A stretch of 64,000 bases of DNA. Origin: Halorubrum sp. Hd13. Its GTDB lineage: Archaea > Halobacteriota > Halobacteria > Halobacteriales > Haloferacaceae. The stretch covers positions 1 to 64,000 of the forward strand of contig NZ_NHOY01000122.1 in the NCBI RefSeq assembly GCF_002252755.1, written 5' to 3'. The notes beneath the pieces were generated by a model, which saw only the letters and a program-made list of their open reading frames with translations, was not told the DNA's origin and did no database searches. A program made the position numbers and the translations under genes. Below are positions 1 to 9,300 of this stretch, piece after piece; within the stretch, counting starts at the first letter, position 1, and each line of letters begins with the position of its first letter.

Positions 1-2
1 GG

Positions 3-908
3 GTCGAGGGGACGTCGGGCGCCGCCGCGATCCGCCTCCCGTCGGTCGGCTTCGGCTGCTCGCGCTACCGCGACGGGGAGTACGTCAAGCGCGCCGACTC
101 GATCGCGACCGCGCTCGACGCCGGCTACCGCCTCCTCGACTCCGCCGAGCTGTACGGCAACGAACACCGGATCGGGGAGCTGCTCGCCGCGCCGGGCGCG
201 CCCGACCGGGAGCGGGTGTTCCTGCTCGGGAAAGCGTGGCGCACCAACCACCGCCGGGAGCGCCTGCTCGCCGCCTGCGCGGGCAGCCGCGAGGAGCTCG
301 GGATCGACGCATTCGACTGCTACGCGCTCCACTGGCCATCGGCGCTCGAACACCGGGGGGAGCTGAGCCGGCTCGCCGAGGAGCCGGTCGAGCGACAGGA
401 GGCGCTCGCCTTTCCCGAGGACGCGGACGGCGAGCTCGCGACCGACGACGTGTCGCTGGCGACCGCGTGGGAGAACCTGGAGGCCGTTTACGAGAGGGGA
501 TGGGCCCGGACGCTCGGGGTCTGTAACGTCTCGCGGGCGCAGCTGGAGACGGTGCTGGAGACCGGCGACGTCGACCCGGCCTTGGTGCAGGTGGAGCGAC
601 ACCCCTACCGCCCTCGGACCGGTCTCGTCGACTGCTGTCACGAGCGCGGAATTCGGGTGGTCGCGCACTCGCCGCTGTCGGCGCCCGGCCTCCTCGACGA
701 GCCCGTGCTGGACGCGATCGGCACGGATCGGGGTCTCTCGCCGGCCGCGGTCGTCGTCGCGTGGAACGCCTCGCGAGGGGTCGTCCCGATTCCGTCCAGC
801 ACCACGGAATCGCACGTCGTCTCGAACCTGGCCGCCGGGAGCGAGCGGCTGACCGCCGACGAGCTCGCGCGGATCGACGCCCTGCGCGACCCCGACTTCG
901 AGCGGTAG
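3..908 (+). CDS. Aldo/keto reductase family oxidoreductase, 5' end missing
   Basis: An NAD(P)H-dependent carbonyl reductase of the TIM-barrel aldo/keto reductase superfamily. The frame is open from base 3, so the true start lies outside the window. The catalytic Asp/Tyr region reads RLLDSAELYGNE, typical of the family. Further on come the Lys-containing strand (LLGKAW), a WENLEAVYERG helix and GVCNVSRAQL, and near the C-terminus VPIPSST, which matches the cofactor phosphate-binding stretch. The substrate cannot be inferred. It stands alone on the plus strand, about 70 nt before a small membrane protein gene. Confidence 0.85.
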   Translation, partial: VEGTSGAAAIRLPSVGFGCSRYRDGEYVKRADSIATALDAGYRLLDSAELYGNEHRIGELLAAPGAPDRERVFLLGKAWRTNHRRERLLAACAGSREELGIDAFDCYALHWPSALEHRGELSRLAEEPVERQEALAFPEDADGELATDDVSLATAWENLEAVYERGWARTLGVCNVSRAQLETVLETGDVDPALVQVERHPYRPRTGLVDCCHERGIRVVAHSPLSAPGLLDEPVLDAIGTDRGLSPAAVVVAWNASRGVVPIPSSTTESHVVSNLAAGSERLTADELARIDALRDPDFER

Positions 909-977
909 GGCGCCGGAGTCGATCGCCCTCGTCCGCTCGGGCGGTATTTCTATGTGACAGAAGTCCATGTGTGTAAT

Positions 978-1364
978 ATGGCAACAACCAAGTCGCAGCG
1001 GCCCGCGGTCGACATCGGCTCGCTGAACGGCCTCCACTGGGTGGGTATCGTCGCGGCGCTGGTCTCCGCCGCCGTCCACCTCTTTCTCGGCGTCAGGATG
1101 TTCCCCTCGCCGATGGGTATCAGCTTCGTCCTCGCGGGGCTCGGCTTCGTCGGTGGCGTCACCCTCCTCGCGATCGACTACCGCCGACGGACGGTGTACG
1201 CGGTCGGGATCGCTTTCACCCTCGTCCAGATCGTCTTATGGTACGTCATCAACTTCGCGGGCGGGACGAAGTCGTTCCCGGCCGACGTCGGGACGCTCGG
1301 CGGCGTCGACAAGGTCGCGCAGGTCGTGTTGATACTCGTTCTGGTCGCCCTGCTGCGCCGGTAG
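978..1364 (+). CDS. Small four-helix membrane protein, haloarchaeal, unknown function
   Basis: A 128-residue hydrophobic protein with four predicted membrane segments: WVGIVAALVSAAVHLFLGV, a segment around ISFVLAGLGFVGGVTLL, one around AVGIAFTLVQIVLWYVI, and a C-terminal VVLILVLVALLRR. I recognise the style of a conserved haloarchaeal integral membrane family (DUF7475-like) but cannot name a function. An upstream in-frame GTG at 954 would add eight residues. I chose the ATG at 978 because the extension (TEVHVCN) is atypical and the ATG begins a polar cytoplasmic N-terminus. It probably belongs to the plus-strand group with the phosphatidyltransferase at 1538. Confidence 0.7.
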   Translation: MATTKSQRPAVDIGSLNGLHWVGIVAALVSAAVHLFLGVRMFPSPMGISFVLAGLGFVGGVTLLAIDYRRRTVYAVGIAFTLVQIVLWYVINFAGGTKSFPADVGTLGGVDKVAQVVLILVLVALLRR

Positions 1365-1537
1365 CCGTGGCGGACCGCGAGCGCCGACGGCGACGCGAGC
1401 ACGCCGTCGCGATCAGCGACGCGCTCCCCGACGGCTCGGCCGTCGACGCGGGCGTAAACGCGACCGTTCGGCGCGTAAACGTATCCCCGGGCGGCGGACC
1501 CCTCGCGGGCCCGGTCGCGACCGGAGGTGGCGTGTAG

Positions 1538-2308
1538 ATGGCCGAGATCCGCCGTCGGCGCTCCGTTCGCGTCGGGATCGGTTTCGGGCTCCCGCTCCTC
1601 GCCGCACTCACGCTCGCCGCGCTCCTCCTGCGGCTGTTCCCCGCGGACGCGATGGGCCGCTGGGGACTCTCGCCCGCCGTCGTCGCCGGCCTCTGTTGGG
1701 CCGGACAGCTCTGGTACGTCGGGTACGGGCTCGATCCGGAGGGGCTGACCGGCGGCTTCTGGCGACAGCTGTTCGGACTGGCGAACGCGGTCACGCTCGT
1801 TCGCGGGGCGCTGTACGCGGTCGTCGCCGGATTCGTCGTCGCGCCGCCGGAGACGGCGCTCGCGTGGGTGCCGGCGCTGTGTTACGGGACCGGCGTCGCC
1901 CTCGACAACCTCGACGGGAGCGTCGCCCGAACGGTCGGGCGGGAGACCGAGGTCGGCCGCCGGCTCGACATGGCGTTCGACACCTTCGGATTCGTCGCCG
2001 CGCCGCTCGTGGCGGTGTTGTGGGAGCTACTCCCGATCTGGTACCTCTCGATCTCCGCCGCGCGCTACGTCTTCCGCGGGGCCGTGTGGCTGCGGCGCGT
2101 CCGCGGGCTCCCCGTCGGCGACCTGCCCGACAGCGACCTCGGCAAGTACCTCGCGGGCGTCCAGATGGTCTTCGTGACGGTCGCGCTCGTCCCGCCGGTG
2201 CCGACCGACGTCGTTCGGACCCTCGCGCCAATCGTCCTCGCGCCGTCGCTGGCGGTGTTCGCGCGCGACTACCTCGCCGTCAGCGGTCGACTCCCGTCTC
2301 GCCGGTGA
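1538..2308 (+). CDS. CDP-alcohol phosphatidyltransferase family membrane enzyme
   Basis: An integral membrane enzyme that moves a phosphatidyl (in archaea archaetidyl) group from a CDP-lipid to an alcohol acceptor. The family signature D-x2-D-G-x2-A-R-x8-G-x3-D-x3-D is complete: DNLDGSVAR is followed by GRRLDMAFD near residues 125-150. The Asp residues bind the divalent metal and CDP. Several hydrophobic helices surround it, and the length (256 aa) is normal. The acceptor alcohol (serine, glycerol phosphate or inositol phosphate) cannot be read from sequence. It ends 12 bp from the convergent dehydrogenase gene. Confidence 0.85.
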   Translation: MAEIRRRRSVRVGIGFGLPLLAALTLAALLLRLFPADAMGRWGLSPAVVAGLCWAGQLWYVGYGLDPEGLTGGFWRQLFGLANAVTLVRGALYAVVAGFVVAPPETALAWVPALCYGTGVALDNLDGSVARTVGRETEVGRRLDMAFDTFGFVAAPLVAVLWELLPIWYLSISAARYVFRGAVWLRRVRGLPVGDLPDSDLGKYLAGVQMVFVTVALVPPVPTDVVRTLAPIVLAPSLAVFARDYLAVSGRLPSRR

Positions 2309-2320
2309 GAAAGCAGACGG

Positions 2321-3334
2321 TCACGAGTACTCCAGGATGACTTGGACCGCCGCGTCGGGTTCCGAGTCGAGCAGTTCGTACGCTTCCGGCGCGCGCTCGA
2401 AGGGGATCCGGTGGGTGATGAGCTCGGCGGCGGGGATCGCGTCGATCCGGTCGAGCGCCGCCTCCATGCGGCGGTCGCGGTCCCACCGCCCGCGCAGCTC
2501 CGGGCTGATCGTCGACACCTGACTGGAGACGATGTCGATGCGGTCCCGGTGGAACCGCCCGCCGAGGTCGATCGGCTCGCGCTTGGTCCCGTACCACGAG
2601 CCGACGACGATCCGCGCGTCGTAGCCGACGACCCCGATCGCGTCGTCGAGCGCGCTCGGCTGGCCGGACAGCTCGACCGCGAGGTCCGCGCCCCCGACGG
2701 CGGACTCCCCGGCGAGGTCGACGGCGCCGAGTTCGGCCGGCGTCGTCGTCCGGTCGGCGCCGAGCGCAGCGGCGAGCGTTCGACGGCGCTCGATCGGGTC
2801 GACCACGACGAGCGACTCCAGCGGGAAGTCGGCCAGCAGGCGGACGACGCAGAGTCCGATCACCCCGGCGCCGAACACCACGACCCGCTCTCCGAGACGG
2901 GGGGCGGCGTCGAGGACGATGTTCGTCGCGGTCTCCACGGAAGGGAGGAGCGAGCCGGCGGCCGGCGTCGTCTCCGGCGGGAGCGCGACGACCGAGTCGG
3001 GGGTCGCGCGGAAGCGCGTCTGGTGGGGGACGAACGCGAACACCGACCGGCCGACCCACTCCGAGTCGACCTCGGCGCCGACCTCGCGGACGACGCCGCT
3101 CGCGGCGTAGCCGTACCGGAGCGGGTACGAGAGGTCGCCGTCGAGCGCGTCGAGCGCCTCGTCCGCCGGGAGATCCGCCGGCGTCTGGTCGCGGTACACG
3201 AGCAGCTCCGTCCCGGCGCTGATCGCCGACGCGCGGGTCTCGACGAGCAGCTCGTCGTCCGCCGGCGGTCCGACCGTCGCCTCGCGCACCTCGACGGTCT
3301 CCGGGGCCGTGAAGTAGAGCGCGGCGTCGGTCAT
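2321..3334 (-). CDS. Medium-chain dehydrogenase/reductase (zinc-type alcohol dehydrogenase-like)
   Basis: A two-domain NAD(P)-dependent oxidoreductase of the medium-chain dehydrogenase superfamily. The N-terminal GroES-like domain carries SAISAGTELLVYR. The Rossmann domain starts at VVVFGAGVIGLCVVRLLA, followed by an acidic nucleotide-binding strand end (VVVDPIERR). The SAGTE motif resembles the branch that includes BchC-like dehydrogenases. I see no four-cysteine structural zinc loop. The frame extends 31 codons upstream, but that extension is basic and Pro-rich, so I took the ATG at 3334 (MTDAALYF). Specific substrate unknown. Confidence 0.8.
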   Translation of the reverse strand: MTDAALYFTAPETVEVREATVGPPADDELLVETRASAISAGTELLVYRDQTPADLPADEALDALDGDLSYPLRYGYAASGVVREVGAEVDSEWVGRSVFAFVPHQTRFRATPDSVVALPPETTPAAGSLLPSVETATNIVLDAAPRLGERVVVFGAGVIGLCVVRLLADFPLESLVVVDPIERRRTLAAALGADRTTTPAELGAVDLAGESAVGGADLAVELSGQPSALDDAIGVVGYDARIVVGSWYGTKREPIDLGGRFHRDRIDIVSSQVSTISPELRGRWDRDRRMEAALDRIDAIPAAELITHRIPFERAPEAYELLDSEPDAAVQVILEYS

Positions 3335-3563
3335 CGGGTCGCGGACCCGGTCCGGTCGCGGGCGACGCCCGAGCGAGGCCACGGGCTTCGGCTCGGCTGG
3401 TGGCGTAACACGTAGATCCCCACGCACTGTGCGATGTTAAGTCCTCGCGCCGTCCGACGGGTCAGACCCGGAGGTAAGCGAGCGGATCGGCGTCGACGGC
3501 GCGAAAGAGAGACGGTCGATCGGAAAGCGAACGACTGCGACGGCGGCGGTCCGTCAGCGACGC

Positions 3564-4778
3564 CTAGCGGATGACGTCGAGGCCGTTGTTCCGCTCGGTC
3601 TGCTCGGTGCCGCCGTCGGACTCCCAGCCCCGGTCGGCGCCGCCGGAGGCCGTCGCGCCGGCCGTGCCGTTCGCCTCGGCGGCGCGCGAGCGCGAGTCGC
3701 CGAGGTCCTCGGCTCCGGCCGCGGCGCGGGACTTGTCGGCCTGCTTCTGGGTCGACGGGCCGAGCACCTGCGCGCTCTGGACGCCCGTCATGATCGCCAT
3801 GACGCGGACCTTCCCCTTGTACTCGTCCTGGATTCGGGCGCCCCAGATCACGTTGGCGTTCGCCTCCAGCCGCTCGGTGATGTTGTTCGCGATCCCCTCG
3901 GCCTCCTTCAGCGTGAGGTCCGGACCGCCCGTGATGTGGACGAGCCCGCCGGAGGCGCCGCGGTAGTCGACGTCCAGGAGCGGGTGGTTCATCGCGTCGT
4001 TGACCACTTCCTGGGTCTTGTTCTTGTCCTGGGTCTCGCCGACGAGCATGACGGCCACGCCGCCCTGGTTCATGATGGTGGACATGTCGGCGTAGTCCAG
4101 GTTGATGAGGCTCGGCTGGGTGATCGTCTCGGAGATCCCCTTCACCGTCTCCGCGATGATCTGGTCCATCACGGAGAACGCCTTCCCGATCGGCAGGTTC
4201 GGCACGTAGTCGAGCAGCCGGTTGTTGTCGAGGACGATGATCGAGTCGGCCTCGTTGCGGAGGGTCTCTAAGCCCTCCTCGGCCTTCACGGTGCGGGCGC
4301 GCTCGACGTTGAACGGCGTCGAGACCATTCCGACGACGATGGCGCCCTGCTCTTTGGCGATCTTCGAGACGACCGGCGCCGCGCCGGTGCCGGTGCCGCC
4401 GCCCATTCCGGCCGTGACGAAGACGAGGTCGGCGTCGCCGAGCACCTCCTTGATCGTCCCCTGGGCCATCTCGGTGGCGCGCTCGCCCATCTTGGGGTCG
4501 CCGCCGGCGCCGAGCCCCTGCGTGAGCGACTTGCCCACGAGGATCTTGGTGTCGGCCTCGACCATCTTGAGGTGCTGTTTGTCCGTGTTGATCGCGACGG
4601 TGTCGGCGCCGTCCACGCCGATGTTGTACAGCCGGTTGATCGTGTTGTTTCCGGCGCCGCCGGCACCGACGATGACGATCCGGGGGTCCCCGAACTCGTC
4701 GTCGTCCATATCGACGGAGTCCATGTCGCGCTTCTCCGCTTCCGCGTTGTCGAGGGCGTCCTGAACGAGATCTTGCAT
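3564..4778 (-). CDS. ftsZ2: Cell division protein FtsZ2
   Basis: A tubulin-superfamily GTPase that polymerises into the cytokinetic ring; haloarchaea carry two paralogues. This one matches type 2 by its N-terminus ([16 protein letters not shown]) and its conserved C-terminal tip NGLDVIR. The GTP-binding tubulin signature GGGTGTG is at residues 126-132, preceded by [11 protein letters not shown]. The T7-loop region and a long, poorly conserved acidic linker (residues ~340-395) follow. Length 404 aa is normal. It is the second gene of an operon: its ATG lies 4 nt after the stop of the small ribbon-helix-helix gene cdrS, so the two should be translationally coupled. Regulation probably acts through the operator upstream of cdrS. 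Confidence 0.95.
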   Translation of the reverse strand: MQDLVQDALDNAEAEKRDMDSVDMDDDEFGDPRIVIVGAGGAGNNTINRLYNIGVDGADTVAINTDKQHLKMVEADTKILVGKSLTQGLGAGGDPKMGERATEMAQGTIKEVLGDADLVFVTAGMGGGTGTGAAPVVSKIAKEQGAIVVGMVSTPFNVERARTVKAEEGLETLRNEADSIIVLDNNRLLDYVPNLPIGKAFSVMDQIIAETVKGISETITQPSLINLDYADMSTIMNQGGVAVMLVGETQDKNKTQEVVNDAMNHPLLDVDYRGASGGLVHITGGPDLTLKEAEGIANNITERLEANANVIWGARIQDEYKGKVRVMAIMTGVQSAQVLGPSTQKQADKSRAAAGAEDLGDSRSRAAEANGTAGATASGGADRGWESDGGTEQTERNNGLDVIR

Positions 4779-4782
4779 CAGT

Positions 4783-4962
4783 TCACACCTTCGCCCAGTT
4801 GCGGTTGCGGCCGCGCTCGTCGCGCTCGCCGTCCTGTTCGTTCAACATGTCGCGAACGGCCGACCGGATCGCCTCGCTCCGGTTCGGGAACTCGCCCGTT
4901 TCGACCATCTGTTCGACCTCGTCTATCTGCTGTTTCGGGATTCGTAGTGTCACACGCTCCAT
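4783..4962 (-). CDS. cdrS: Small ribbon-helix-helix regulator CdrS
   Basis: A 59-residue protein that begins [17 protein letters not shown] and continues with [19 protein letters not shown], the classic ribbon-helix-helix DNA-binding fold (beta strand, then [10 protein letters not shown] helices), ending in a short basic tail. It is short enough to be missed by length cut-offs. From work on Halobacterium and Haloferax, a short RHH protein (CdrS) is encoded just before ftsZ2 and controls division genes; gene order, size and fold fit here. The stop at 4783-4785 is 4 nt from the ftsZ2 ATG, so they share one transcript. Its leader carries GTAAGAC repeats, so autoregulation is plausible. Confidence 0.88.
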   Translation of the reverse strand: MERVTLRIPKQQIDEVEQMVETGEFPNRSEAIRSAVRDMLNEQDGERDERGRNRNWAKV

Positions 4963-4975
4963 TGGTATTCCCCCG

Positions 4976-5128
4976 GTAAGACGGCGAGCACGCGACGCGT
5001 GTGTCTTACAGCGACGAATCGCCCGTCGACGGGATCATCCCCGCCGCGGACGGCCGCTGTAAGACGACCGTCTTACGCAGTTCAATTCACCGAGTCTACC
5101 AATATAAAGCTATCGCCGAGTGTAAGAC
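4976..5128 (-). promoter_or_regulatory. cdrS-ftsZ2 promoter with clustered GTAAGAC operator sites
   Basis: On the minus strand a TATA box (TTTATATT, about 5110-5102) predicts transcription starting near 5080. Centred at 5059-5076, just downstream, is a perfect inverted repeat GTAAGACG-AC-CGTCTTAC. Single copies of the same 7-mer occur at 5122-5128 (upstream of the TATA box), 5003-5009 and 4976-4982 in the leader. The sites' size and spacing suit dimeric ribbon-helix-helix proteins, and the cdrS and cdrL genes flank them. Binding by those proteins is inferred. Confidence 0.65.
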
Positions 5129-5176
5129 AACCACCCGAAGAGACGAATTCGGCCGACTGGCGGCCTGAGTCAGGCG

Positions 5177-5770
5177 TTACCTATCATTTAACACGTCTGC
5201 GGCGGGGGTCCGCCGACCGCAGCCGGGGCAGAACGCCCAGTCGGTCCGCAGCTCGTCGCCGCACTCGCAGAACGCCCGGTGAGACTGCTTTTCTCCGCAG
5301 TTCGGACAGTACACGTGTTCTTCAGGGACGTTCTCTCCGCAGCCGCCGCAGGCGTTTTCGCCAGCGTTCGCGCTCGCCGGCGTCTTACGCGTCTCCGTCT
5401 CAGCGTCCGCCGACGTCTCACGTGTCACACGCGTGTCGGCGGCGTCGGCGTCAGGGGCGTCGAGAGAGACGTTCACGTTGACCTCGGCCGGGTTCCCCGA
5501 CGCATACGTCGCGTCGGACGGAGCGCGCCGTCCGCCGAGGCGGTCGTCCAACGCGGCGTCGAGCCGCTCCGCGATGAGGTCGTCGACGCGGTCTGCCAGC
5601 GCGGCGCCGACCGTCTCCTCGGCCGTCGGACCCGCGTCGGGAGCAGTCGCCTCCTCGGCGTCGTCGAGGTGGGTGCGGAGGGCCTCCCGCATCACCTCGC
5701 TCTTGGAGGCGTCACACGCTTCCAGCCGCTCGACGAGGTCGTCGTCGGCCCGGAAGGTGATCTTACTCAT
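5177..5770 (-). CDS. cdrL: CdrL-like regulator: ribbon-helix-helix plus C-terminal zinc ribbons
   Basis: A 197-residue protein with an N-terminal ribbon-helix-helix domain (MSKITFRADDDLVERLE, then DASKSEVMREALRTHL, residues 1-36). A long acidic linker follows, and then two C-terminal zinc ribbons: CGGCGENVPEEHVYCPNCG and CECGDELRTDWAFCPGCG (about residues 140-190). The position directly upstream of cdrS-ftsZ2 matches the longer RHH partner known as CdrL in haloarchaea. The RHH domain should bind DNA. The zinc ribbons may bind DNA or another protein. It reads in the same direction as cdrS with ~210 nt between, so it has its own promoter and could control the operator cluster there. The family name rests on context and domain layout. 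Confidence 0.75.
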   Translation of the reverse strand: MSKITFRADDDLVERLEACDASKSEVMREALRTHLDDAEEATAPDAGPTAEETVGAALADRVDDLIAERLDAALDDRLGGRRAPSDATYASGNPAEVNVNVSLDAPDADAADTRVTRETSADAETETRKTPASANAGENACGGCGENVPEEHVYCPNCGEKQSHRAFCECGDELRTDWAFCPGCGRRTPAADVLNDR

Positions 5771-5897
5771 ACGGACGCCATATCGACCGTACTACAAGTA
5801 TCTTCCCCCCGATATCGGACGGTAGCCGCGAGACGTTTCAGCCCCCGGAAACGAGCGCGCCGAGCCGCCGCGGTCGGCGAAAATCATGTCACATGGT

Positions 5898-5930
5898 CAC
5901 ACGTGTGTCTGACGCAGATTTATACGGCCC
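5898..5930 (+). promoter_or_regulatory. Palindrome and TATA box before the smc-associated gene
   Basis: A perfect 10-bp palindrome CACACGTGTG (5898-5907) is followed by a TATA-like element GATTTATACGG (about 5917-5927). Transcription would begin near 5948, making the ATG at 5951 essentially leaderless. The palindrome could be a regulator site at the BRE-proximal position; no binding protein is known from the sequence. Confidence 0.45.
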
Positions 5931-5950
5931 GCGTGGGCATACGTGTGTAT

Positions 5951-6352
5951 ATGAGTAACCGCGTCGAGGACCTCGAACGACAGGTCGCGGAGCTGCAAGC
6001 GGCGGTCAACGGGCTCACCGAGGAGCTGGTCGAAATGAAGGAACGCGTCCGACAGCTCGAGGACGCCCAAGAGGTGTCCGTACGGGCGGACGCCGCGACC
6101 GAGGAGGCGCGGGAGACGGCCGAACCGGCCGAGGAATCGACAGAGTCCGCCGGCGGCGAGACGCGGACCCACTCCGACGACCACGTCGAGGTCGTCGAGC
6201 GGACCGACGACGGGAGCGCGTCGACCGGCGGCGAGGGCGACGACGACATGGTCGTCCCCGAGCAGGAGGCGACGACGCCGGACGCCGAGGCCGGCGGGGC
6301 GGAGGGAGAGAGCGACGACGAGGAGTCGGACAGCGACATCATCGTCGCGTAA
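5951..6352 (+). CDS. Short coiled-coil acidic protein upstream of smc
   Basis: A 133-residue protein with an N-terminal coiled coil (VEDLERQVAELQAAVNGL and onward to about residue 40), then a disordered, strongly acidic tail ending SDSDIIVA. It resembles a conserved haloarchaeal family (DUF7518-like) encoded next to smc; the function is unknown. The gene is 24 bp from smc on the same strand and probably co-transcribed, so a role in chromosome organisation is possible by association only. The start is supported by a TATA box about 26 nt upstream. Confidence 0.75.
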   Translation: MSNRVEDLERQVAELQAAVNGLTEELVEMKERVRQLEDAQEVSVRADAATEEARETAEPAEESTESAGGETRTHSDDHVEVVERTDDGSASTGGEGDDDMVVPEQEATTPDAEAGGAEGESDDEESDSDIIVA

Positions 6353-6376
6353 TCCGACCTCGCACTCCCGCGTCAC

Positions 6377-9300
6377 ATGCACATTACGGAAGTCGTTTTG
6401 GACGGATTCAAGAGCTTCGGGCGGACGACGAGGATCCCCTTTTACGACGATTTCACGGTCGTCACGGGACCGAACGGCTCCGGGAAGTCGAACATCATCG
6501 ACGGAGTCCTCTTCGCGCTCGGATTGGCGCGCACCCGCGGGATCAGAGCGAAGAAGCTCACCGACCTGATCTACAACCCCGGTCACGACGACGGCGACGG
6601 GACCGGGGGCCCGAACGAGGCGTCGGTGACCGTCGTGCTCTCGAACGAGGACGGGGCCTTAGACCGGTCGCAGGTCGTCTCCGCGGCCGGCACGGAGAAC
6701 GTGGGCGACGTCTCCGAGATCACGATCAAGCGCCGCGTCAAGGAGACCGAGGACAACTACTACTCGTACTACTACCTCAACGGACGCTCGGTGAACCTCT
6801 CCGACGTGCAGGACCTGCTCGCGGCCGCCGGCGTGACGCCCGAGGGGTACAACGTCGTGATGCAGGGCGACGTCACCGAGATCATCAACATGACCCCCTA
6901 CCAGCGGCGGGGGATCGTCGACGAGATCGCGGGCGTCGCCGAGTTCGACGAGAAGAAGGAGGCCGCCTACGAGGAGCTGGACACGGTCGAAGACCGGATC
7001 GGCGAGGCGGACCTCCGCATCGGCGAGAAGCAGGACCGGCTCGACCGGCTGTCCGACGAGCGCGAGACCGCCCTCCAGTATCAGGAGTATCGGGACGAGC
7101 TGGAGGAGTACCGCGGCTTCCTCAAGGCCTCCGAGCTGGAGGAGAAGCGGGAGGCCCTCGGCGACGTCGAGGACGACATCGACGACGCGGAGGCCGAGCT
7201 CGAAGAGCTCCGCGCGGAGCTCGACGCGAGACAGGGGAAGCTCACCCGCCTCGAGGAGGACCTGGCCGACCTCAACCACGAGATCGAGACGAAAGGCGAG
7301 GACGAGCAGATCCGGATCCGCTCGGAGATCGAGGAGGTCAAAGGCGAGATCTCCCGGCTCGATGACAAGATCGAGGCGGCCGAGGAGCGCGCCGCGGAGG
7401 CCGAGACGGAGCGGCGCGACGCCTTCGTCCAGATCGACCGGAAGGAGGAGACGATAGCGGACCTCGAAGGCGAGATCCGCGAGGCGAAAGTCGAGAAGGC
7501 CTCGGTCAAGTCCGAGATCGCGACGAAGCGGTCCGATCTCGCCGACGTCGAGGCCGAGATAGAGGGCGCCGACACCGAGTTCGACGAACTCAAAGCCGAG
7601 CTCGCCGACAAGAAAGAGGAGATCGAGTCGCTTCGCGAGGCGAGAAACGAGACGCAGCGCGAGAAGGACCGCCTGCTCGACGAGGCGCGCCGGCGCTCGA
7701 ACGCGGTGAGCGAGGCGCGGACCGACCTGGAGGAGGCCCGCGAGTCGATACCGGAGCACAAGGCGCGGATATCCGAGCTCCGCAGCGAGCTCGACAAGGC
7801 CGAGAAGAACGAGGAGAAGATCGAGGAGGTCGTCGCGGACCTCTTCTCGGAGAAGGCCGAACGGAGCGAGGACCTGGAGGCGGTCGAAGCGGACCTCCGG
7901 GAGAAGCAGAACGAGTACGCGAAGCTGGAGGCGGCCGCCGACGAGCGCGGCGACACCTCGTGGCCGCGGGCGGTGACCGAAGTGAAGAACGGCGGCATCG
8001 ACGGGGTCCACGGCGCGGTCGGCGAGCTTGGCTCGGTCGAGGCCGAGTACGCGGAGGCGTGCGAGACGGCCGCCGGGGGGCGGCTCGCGAACGTCGTCGT
8101 CGACGACGACGGCGTCGGGTCGACGTGTATCGACTACCTCAAGCGGCGGAACGCGGGCCGGGCGACGTTCCTCCCCATCACGGAGATGGACGACCGGAGC
8201 CTCCCGCGGAAGCCCTCGCTGCCGGGCGTCGTCGACTTCGCGCGGAACCTCGTCGACTACGACGGCAGGTACGCCTCGATCTTCTCGTACGTGCTCGGCT
8301 CGACGCTCGTCGTGGAGGACATGGCCACCGCCCGCGAGCTGATGGGCGACTACCGGATGGTCACGCTCGACGGCGACCTCGTCGAGAAGTCCGGCGCGAT
8401 GACGGGCGGCTCCGGCGGCGGCTCGCGGTACGCGTTCACGAAGTCCGGCGGCGGGAAGCTCGAACGGCTCGCGACGGAGATAGCGGAGCTGGAGGACGAG
8501 CGGCAGTCGCTGCAGTCGGAGATCGACGACCTCGAGGGCGACGTCGACGACGCGCGCGACCGGAAGGCCGACGCCGCCGAGCGCGTCCGGTCGCTTGAGG
8601 CCGACGTCGAGCGCGCCGAGGACGAGCTGGCGGACGCCGAGGAGCGCATCGACGAGCTGGAGACCGAGCTCGAGGAGCTGGAGGCCGAACGCGAGTCGGT
8701 CGACGCGGAGATGAGCGAGCTCGACGCGGAGCTCGACGAGCTCGATACGGAGATAGCGGAGTTAGCGTCCGAGATCGAGGAGATCGAGGCGGAGCTCGCC
8801 GACTCGAAGATCCCGGAGCTCTCCGAGCGCGCCGACGAGATCCGCGCCGAGATATCCGACCTGGAGGACCGGATGAGCTCGCTCGACGGGCGGCAGAACG
8901 AGCTGGAGCTGGAGAAGGGGTACGCCGAGGACGCCGTCGACGAGCTCCACGACACCGTCGAGGAGGCACAGAATCGGAAGGCCGAGGCCGAAGAGCGGGT
9001 CGCCGAGCACGAGGCCGCGATCGAGGAGCGGGAGGCCGACCTCGCGGAGAAGAAGGAGGCGATCGCCGACCTCGAATCGGAGCTCACGGAGCTGAAGGCC
9101 GCCCGCGAGGACCTCCGCGAGGAGATCAAGGCGGCGACCCGCGAGCGAGACGAACAGCGCGCGCTCGTCTCGGAGGCGGAGTCCGACCTGGACGATCTGA
9201 CGGACCGCCGGGACCGACTGGAGTGGGAGATCGACGAGCTGGAGTCGCAGGTCGGCGAGTACGACGCCGGCGAGATCCCCGACCTCGGCGAGGTCGAGTC

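Noticed and set aside
1367-1537. 56-codon GTG-started frame between the membrane protein and phosphatidyltransferase genes
   Set aside because: Very Arg-rich at the start, no domain, and long open frames are expected by chance at this GC; the stop touching the next ATG is not enough alone.
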